64,000 bases of DNA from Paenibacillus sp. cl123. Lineage in GTDB: Bacteria > Bacillota > Bacilli > Paenibacillales > NBRC-103111. The stretch lies in assembly GCF_900101595.1 (NCBI RefSeq), contig NZ_FMYY01000016.1, forward strand, positions 1 to 64,000. The letters are read 5' to 3'. Below, piece after piece: positions 60,232-64,000 of the stretch. A program made the position numbers and the translations under genes. Each line of letters starts with the position of its first letter. Positions within the stretch are counted from its first letter, which is position 1. Under the pieces are notes generated by a model, which was not told the origin of the DNA, searched no databases, and worked only from the letters and a program-made list of their open reading frames with translations.

Positions 60232-61659
60232 TTATTTTCTTTTTAGATGTTCCGGCTTCCTTCCACGCCACTTGCGGGGCAGCAGGATGACAGCGCGCAG
60301 CACATCCTTCGGATTGACGGGGGACAAGGGAGATAAGTACGGAATCCCGTAAGAGGTCAGGCCGGCTATATACACAATGACCAGAATGCAGGACAGCATA
60401 AATCCGTACATCCCAAGGACAGAGGCCAGCAGCAGATTAAAGTAGCGAATGACGCTGACCGTCCCCGTCAAGGTTTGGTTAATCAGGGTGGAGCCGGCCA
60501 CTACGGATACGGCAGCCACCACAACGATCGTCGGAGACGTTAGCCCCGCCCGGATAGCGGCATCCCCGATGATAAGCCCCCCGACAACGGTAATGGTCTG
60601 GCCGATCGACGACGGAAGCCGGTAGCCCGCCTCGCGAAATACTTCCATCAGCAGCAGAATAAGCAGCATCTCGACAGGCACGGAAAAAGGTACGCCCACG
60701 CGGGTCATCGAGATCGTGGACAGCAGTGGAAAAGGCAGCTGATCCTGATGAAAGCCTGTCAGCGCGATGTAGAAGCTGGGCAGAAAAATAGACACGTATA
60801 AGCTGACCAGTCTCAGCAGCCGGCCGGACGTGGCGGATATGAAGTTAAAATGGGCGTCCTCGGCTGTTTTGAGCAGCAGGGTCATAGTAGCGGGAGCGAC
60901 GATCGCTCCCGGCACGCCATCGATCAAGATGACGAACCGTCCCCGCAGCAGCGAGGATGTAATGAAATCGGTTCGCCCCGTATAGACGCTGAGCGGAAAC
61001 AGGCTGTACGGCTGGTCGGAGATAAGCTCCTCCAGCTGGGTGGCGCTGCTCAGCTCCTCGATCTGTTGCTCCAGAGCGGATAATTTAGACGTGATCAGGG
61101 ACAGCGTATCCGGCGAGAGCTTATCCGTACAATACATCAGGCCTACCCGCGTCTTCGATTTCGTACCGACCGTATAGGAGGTAAAGGCTACGGTAGGACT
61201 CGGCAGCCGTTGACGGATAAGTCCCAGATTCGTCATCAAATTTTCCACCAGACCGTCCTTAGGCCCGCGGATCGACACCTCGATATTGCTCTCCTCCGTA
61301 TCGCGCGCCAGCCGCTTGCCGCCGTGATACGAGTAGCCAAGCCCTAGCCGGGGAAACCAGAGCACGACATTGCCCGCCAGCACCTGGCCGGCCAGCTCCG
61401 CGTCATTCAAGCTCTCGATCTCCTTCAGAGGAATCGTGGCCGCCCGTTCGATGGCCTCCCCGCTGGAGAAGCGCGTAAACAGATAGATCCGCTGCAGGTC
61501 GGGCAGCACGTCCTCAGTCAGCACCCTGGCGTCGCACAGCGTCCGGCATTGGATGATCGTGATCGTATCCCGGCCTTCCGGATCATAGCTTTTCTGCGTG
61601 GAGATGACGTCTTCGCAATGCGACAAGATGGCGAGTACAGCTTCGGCCCGGTCATTCAT
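60232..61659 (-). CDS. Spore germinant receptor subunit A (GerA family)
   Basis: The 475-residue protein has an N-terminal cytoplasmic domain (about 1-230; TITIIQCRTLCDARVL, GPKDGLVENLMTN, VGLMYCTDKL) and four or five C-terminal spans after LIDGVPGAIVAPATMT, typical of GerAA. It oligomerises into ligand-gated ion channels with GerB and GerC. It overlaps the upstream B gene by 8 bp. Ligand specificity is usually fixed by the B subunit. Confidence 0.94.
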   Translation of the reverse strand: MNDRAEAVLAILSHCEDVISTQKSYDPEGRDTITIIQCRTLCDARVLTEDVLPDLQRIYLFTRFSSGEAIERAATIPLKEIESLNDAELAGQVLAGNVVLWFPRLGLGYSYHGGKRLARDTEESNIEVSIRGPKDGLVENLMTNLGLIRQRLPSPTVAFTSYTVGTKSKTRVGLMYCTDKLSPDTLSLITSKLSALEQQIEELSSATQLEELISDQPYSLFPLSVYTGRTDFITSSLLRGRFVILIDGVPGAIVAPATMTLLLKTAEDAHFNFISATSGRLLRLVSLYVSIFLPSFYIALTGFHQDQLPFPLLSTISMTRVGVPFSVPVEMLLILLLMEVFREAGYRLPSSIGQTITVVGGLIIGDAAIRAGLTSPTIVVVAAVSVVAGSTLINQTLTGTVSVIRYFNLLLASVLGMYGFMLSCILVIVYIAGLTSYGIPYLSPLSPVNPKDVLRAVILLPRKWRGRKPEHLKRK

Positions 61660-62728
61660 GAGCGGTTCCCCGCTTTCTGTGCGCGGATATCAGCACCAGT
61701 ATGTAGAGGACAGCCACCAGAGCGAGCAGCCCGGCAAACATAAGCGGATAATAGCCATTTTTCATGAAATTGTAGAAGGTGATGTCTCCTACCGGATACA
61801 GCGCCCCGATGGCACAGAGCGCCGTAATGCCAACCAGGAAAAGATTCGAGGGAACGAACTGCCTGACAATGTACAGAGCCAGCGCGATGCGGACAAAAGC
61901 GCCGCCGACCCATTGAAAAATAGACAGAAAATCGACATGCTCCATATAATTGCCCACCTTCACCAAACGCCACTGCTCGAAGGCCGCATTGCGCTGCTGA
62001 GCCGCTTCGATCGGCCCGAACGCGCTGATCGCCCCCATCGTCGGTCCCAAGGTAAGCCCGGCCAGCAGCAGGCCGAGGATCAGCATTTGCCACATGCCTA
62101 CCTTGCTGGACACCTGATGCTGCATGAACACCAGGAAAATCAGCTCAACGAAGCCTGCCCCGATATACATGACTCCTTTCCACATGGGCAGGGGTCCATA
62201 TTCGAAGATGGGAAACAGCAGCGAATAGTCCTTGATCTGGAAGTTCGCCATCATCACGAACTCGCCCAGCAGTACGATAATCGGCAGGAAGATGCCGGCC
62301 GTCGCCACGAGCGTACGCAGCCCTTTCATCGCCGTATACAGCGCGGTGGCCAGGAAGGAGACCACAATGACTCCCATCGGGGTATTGGGCATATACGAAG
62401 CGTTCGTCCATATGCTCATATCTTTCGTCGTGATGATGATGGCGGCGGTCAGCAGCACGCCGGCCGCCGCGGAGAAAGCGACGCTCGCCCACCGGCCGTA
62501 GGCTTTGGTCAGCCACTTCCGGATGTCTTGCTGCCCCGTCTTTTTTATAATGTAGCCGATCGTCAGAAATACGGGAATAAACAGCGCGGTCGTCAACAGA
62601 ATGGATAACCAGGAGTCGCGCGCTGCCACATCCAGGATCAGCGGAATAACTTGAACATGGTTCATCATGCCTACGGACAATAAAAAGACGGTCGACAGCT
62701 GAAGTATCGTAAATTTCTGCGGCGGCAT
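61652..62728 (-). CDS. Spore germinant receptor subunit B (GerB, endospore germination permease)
   Basis: The 358-residue APC-superfamily protein has about ten spans and begins FTILQLSTVFLLSVGMMNHV, with the ANFQIKDYSLLFPIFEYG loop of the family. It binds the germinant (amino acid or sugar). The ATG at 62726-62728 follows AAAGGGGAG. It comes before the A gene; in B. subtilis gerA the order is A-B-C. Confidence 0.93.
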   Translation of the reverse strand: MPPQKFTILQLSTVFLLSVGMMNHVQVIPLILDVAARDSWLSILLTTALFIPVFLTIGYIIKKTGQQDIRKWLTKAYGRWASVAFSAAAGVLLTAAIIITTKDMSIWTNASYMPNTPMGVIVVSFLATALYTAMKGLRTLVATAGIFLPIIVLLGEFVMMANFQIKDYSLLFPIFEYGPLPMWKGVMYIGAGFVELIFLVFMQHQVSSKVGMWQMLILGLLLAGLTLGPTMGAISAFGPIEAAQQRNAAFEQWRLVKVGNYMEHVDFLSIFQWVGGAFVRIALALYIVRQFVPSNLFLVGITALCAIGALYPVGDITFYNFMKNGYYPLMFAGLLALVAVLYILVLISAHRKRGTAHE

Positions 62729-62847
62729 CTGTTTCTCCCCTTTGCCAGCATTTGTCGTGTTACAATTATGCCTCAAATTGACTTGGTTATACTTGGCTGG
62801 AGGATGTTGTGGAGAAGCGGCCGCAGCCTTCCGGAGCATGCTTAAGA

Positions 62848-62868
62848 GGGCTGCGCGCAGCGCAGCCC
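62848..62868 (-). terminator. Hairpin after the YjcZ-like peptide gene
   Basis: GGGCTGCGC (62848-62856) pairs with GCGCAGCCC (62860-62868), a 9-bp GC stem with a 3-nt loop 17 bp after the stop. On the minus strand TCTTAAGC follows, so the T tract is poor. Confidence 0.5.
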
Positions 62869-62884
62869 TTCTCAATCCTTTTAG

Positions 62885-62995
62885 TTACACAACAAACGCA
62901 CAACTAATAATCACCAGCAGAATGAAAAGCACCAGAATCGCGCCAGTGGAAGTATAACCGCCGCATCCGGCACCTGCGCCGCCAACATAACCCAT
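62885..62995 (-). CDS. YjcZ-type small sporulation membrane peptide
   Basis: A 36-residue frame (ATG at 62993-62995) encodes a Gly-rich start (MGYVGGAGAGCGGYTSTG) followed by a single hydrophobic span (AILVLFILLVII) and a short SCAFVV end. This is the pattern of YjcZ-like sporulation peptides in Bacillales. A strong AAGGAGG lies nine bases upstream. It lies upstream of the ger operon. Confidence 0.85.
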   Translation of the reverse strand: MGYVGGAGAGCGGYTSTGAILVLFILLVIISCAFVV

Positions 62996-63128
62996 TGAGG
63001 AAAACCTCCTTTTTCAGAAGATAATCCATCATATTGCACGGCGTCCTTCTCCGTCTGTGCGTTTGACCAGTTCCTTCATTATTCTTTGTTCCGCTGTCCC
63101 GGCCCGGCTTCTCTCCAAGGGTACGGCA

Positions 63129-64000
63129 TCATTTCCCCGGCTTCTTCATCCGGTAGATCTGCTTGTTCTCCAGTACTCTTACCGGAGCAGACCATTCGTC
63201 GTTTGCGTTCATCGCATCCAGCGCGTCCTCGACAGCCTGAAGCTTCGCATCCAGCTGATCGATATGATGCAAAGCTACGGCTTCCGGCAGCTGAGGCTGC
63301 ACCGGGCTTCCCCATTCGCCGAGATTATGATGCGACAGCACCAGATGCTGGAGGGCGATGACGTTCTCGGCGCCAGGGTCCAGTCCCAAGCGGATGGCCG
63401 CTTCGGTGATCCAGCCGGATACGAGGGAGATATGGCCGAGCAGCTTCCCCGTCAGGCTATACTCCCGCACCACGCCGAGTTCGGCATTCATTTCCTCGGT
63501 TTTTGCGATATCATGCAAAATAATGCCGGCCTTCAGCAGCTCCGCATTCAGGAACGGGCGCTGGCCCGCTATAAATTCGCCCAGCTCCAGCATCCGCGCG
63601 GTGTGGTAGGCGAGACCCGCGTAATAAGCGTGATGCATTCCTTTGGCCGCCGGGTAGTGCAGCAGCTTGTCGCCTGCCTTGGCGATGCAGAAATCGACGA
63701 TCGCCCGCATCTCCTCATCGCGGATGCTCGCCGCGGCGCCTGCGATAGCTGCGACCAGATCCTCGGCCGCCACCGGAGCGGTGCGCAGAAAATCCTGTAT
63801 CGAGCAGCCGTCTTCGGGGGTGACCTTCCGGATACGGGCTATTTTCAGCTGCAGCCGGTCCCGGTACAGCTGCACCACTCCCTGGACCTTGACGAGCATC
63901 ATCGAAAAAAACGTTTCCTTGTCCGCGCTTGAGATATCCCACAGCTTGGCTGATATTTCACCGGTGCTGTCCGCCAGAATCAGATCGAAATAAGGCTTGG
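63129..64000 (-). CDS. yhaM: 3'-5' exoribonuclease YhaM (partial, 5' end beyond window)
   Basis: The C-terminal part of an HD-domain nuclease. From the window edge an OB-fold nucleic-acid-binding end (YFDLILADSTGEISAKLWD) leads into the HD domain with HTARMLELGEF, ILHDIAKTEE (metal-binding HD) and LSHHNLGEWGSPVQP. YhaM degrades RNA and single-stranded DNA from the 3' end in Firmicutes. At least 290 residues are seen; full length is about 314-330. The frame stays open across the window edge, so the start codon is not visible. Confidence 0.9.
   Translation of the reverse strand, partial: KPYFDLILADSTGEISAKLWDISSADKETFFSMMLVKVQGVVQLYRDRLQLKIARIRKVTPEDGCSIQDFLRTAPVAAEDLVAAIAGAAASIRDEEMRAIVDFCIAKAGDKLLHYPAAKGMHHAYYAGLAYHTARMLELGEFIAGQRPFLNAELLKAGIILHDIAKTEEMNAELGVVREYSLTGKLLGHISLVSGWITEAAIRLGLDPGAENVIALQHLVLSHHNLGEWGSPVQPQLPEAVALHHIDQLDAKLQAVEDALDAMNANDEWSAPVRVLENKQIYRMKKPGK

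Overview
The window comes from a Gram-positive endospore former of the Paenibacillaceae (Paenibacillus or a close relative). This is inferred from the Bacillales gene order (ylxM-ffh-rpsP-khpA-rimM-trmD; fapR-plsX-fabH-fabD-fabG-acpP-fabF-rnc-smc-ftsY; rsmD-coaD-ylbJ-sepM-tmcAL-yceD-rpmF), the FapR regulator, a germinant-receptor operon, YjcZ-like and YolD-like small proteins, YesM/YesN-type two-component regulation and moderately high GC content. No rRNA, tRNA or CRISPR array was found.

Layout. 1-330: the 3' end of an IS transposase gene, directly downstream of trmD. 414-23000: core genes, almost all on the minus strand, for SRP targeting, ribosome and tRNA maturation, chromosome condensation, fatty acid synthesis (with a FapR operator at 16970-16986), RNase III, ribosomal protein L32, pantetheine-phosphate adenylyltransferase and sporulation/protease genes. 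From about 23 kb this synteny ends.

23.3-37.9 kb: a catabolic locus, all minus strand. It has a GntR/UTRA regulator, a YesN/YesM pair, a CUT1 sugar ABC importer without its own ATPase, an ATP-dependent hydantoinase/oxoprolinase pair (HyuA, HyuB), a FrlD-like kinase, an amidohydrolase, a YjbQ protein and a FrlC-like epimerase. It looks like an Amadori-sugar (frl) locus in which a ring-opening hydantoinase stands where the FrlB deglycase would be. I consider it the best candidate for an undescribed pathway.

38.1-46 kb: a conserved hypothetical protein; a five-gene Opp/Nik-type ABC importer with a histidine-rich binding protein behind two Zur-like palindromes; a remnant of an AraC regulator; and a sugar lactonase/aldo-keto reductase pair.

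46.1-55 kb: a respiratory island. It holds two related small c-type cytochromes, a two-subunit membrane complex resembling the cytochrome bd superfamily (the subunits resemble each other and one carries a fused heme-c domain), a Tn554 TnpC-like orphan, SCO, CtaG and CopD-type proteins, and a NarL-type two-component system.

55.4-64 kb: a DUF1906 protein, YolD, a membrane protein, an AraC/GyrI-like regulator, small proteins, a germinant-receptor operon in the order B-A-C, a 36-residue YjcZ-type peptide, and the 3' part of yhaM running off the window.

All assignments come from reading motifs and remembered family sequences; no database search was run.
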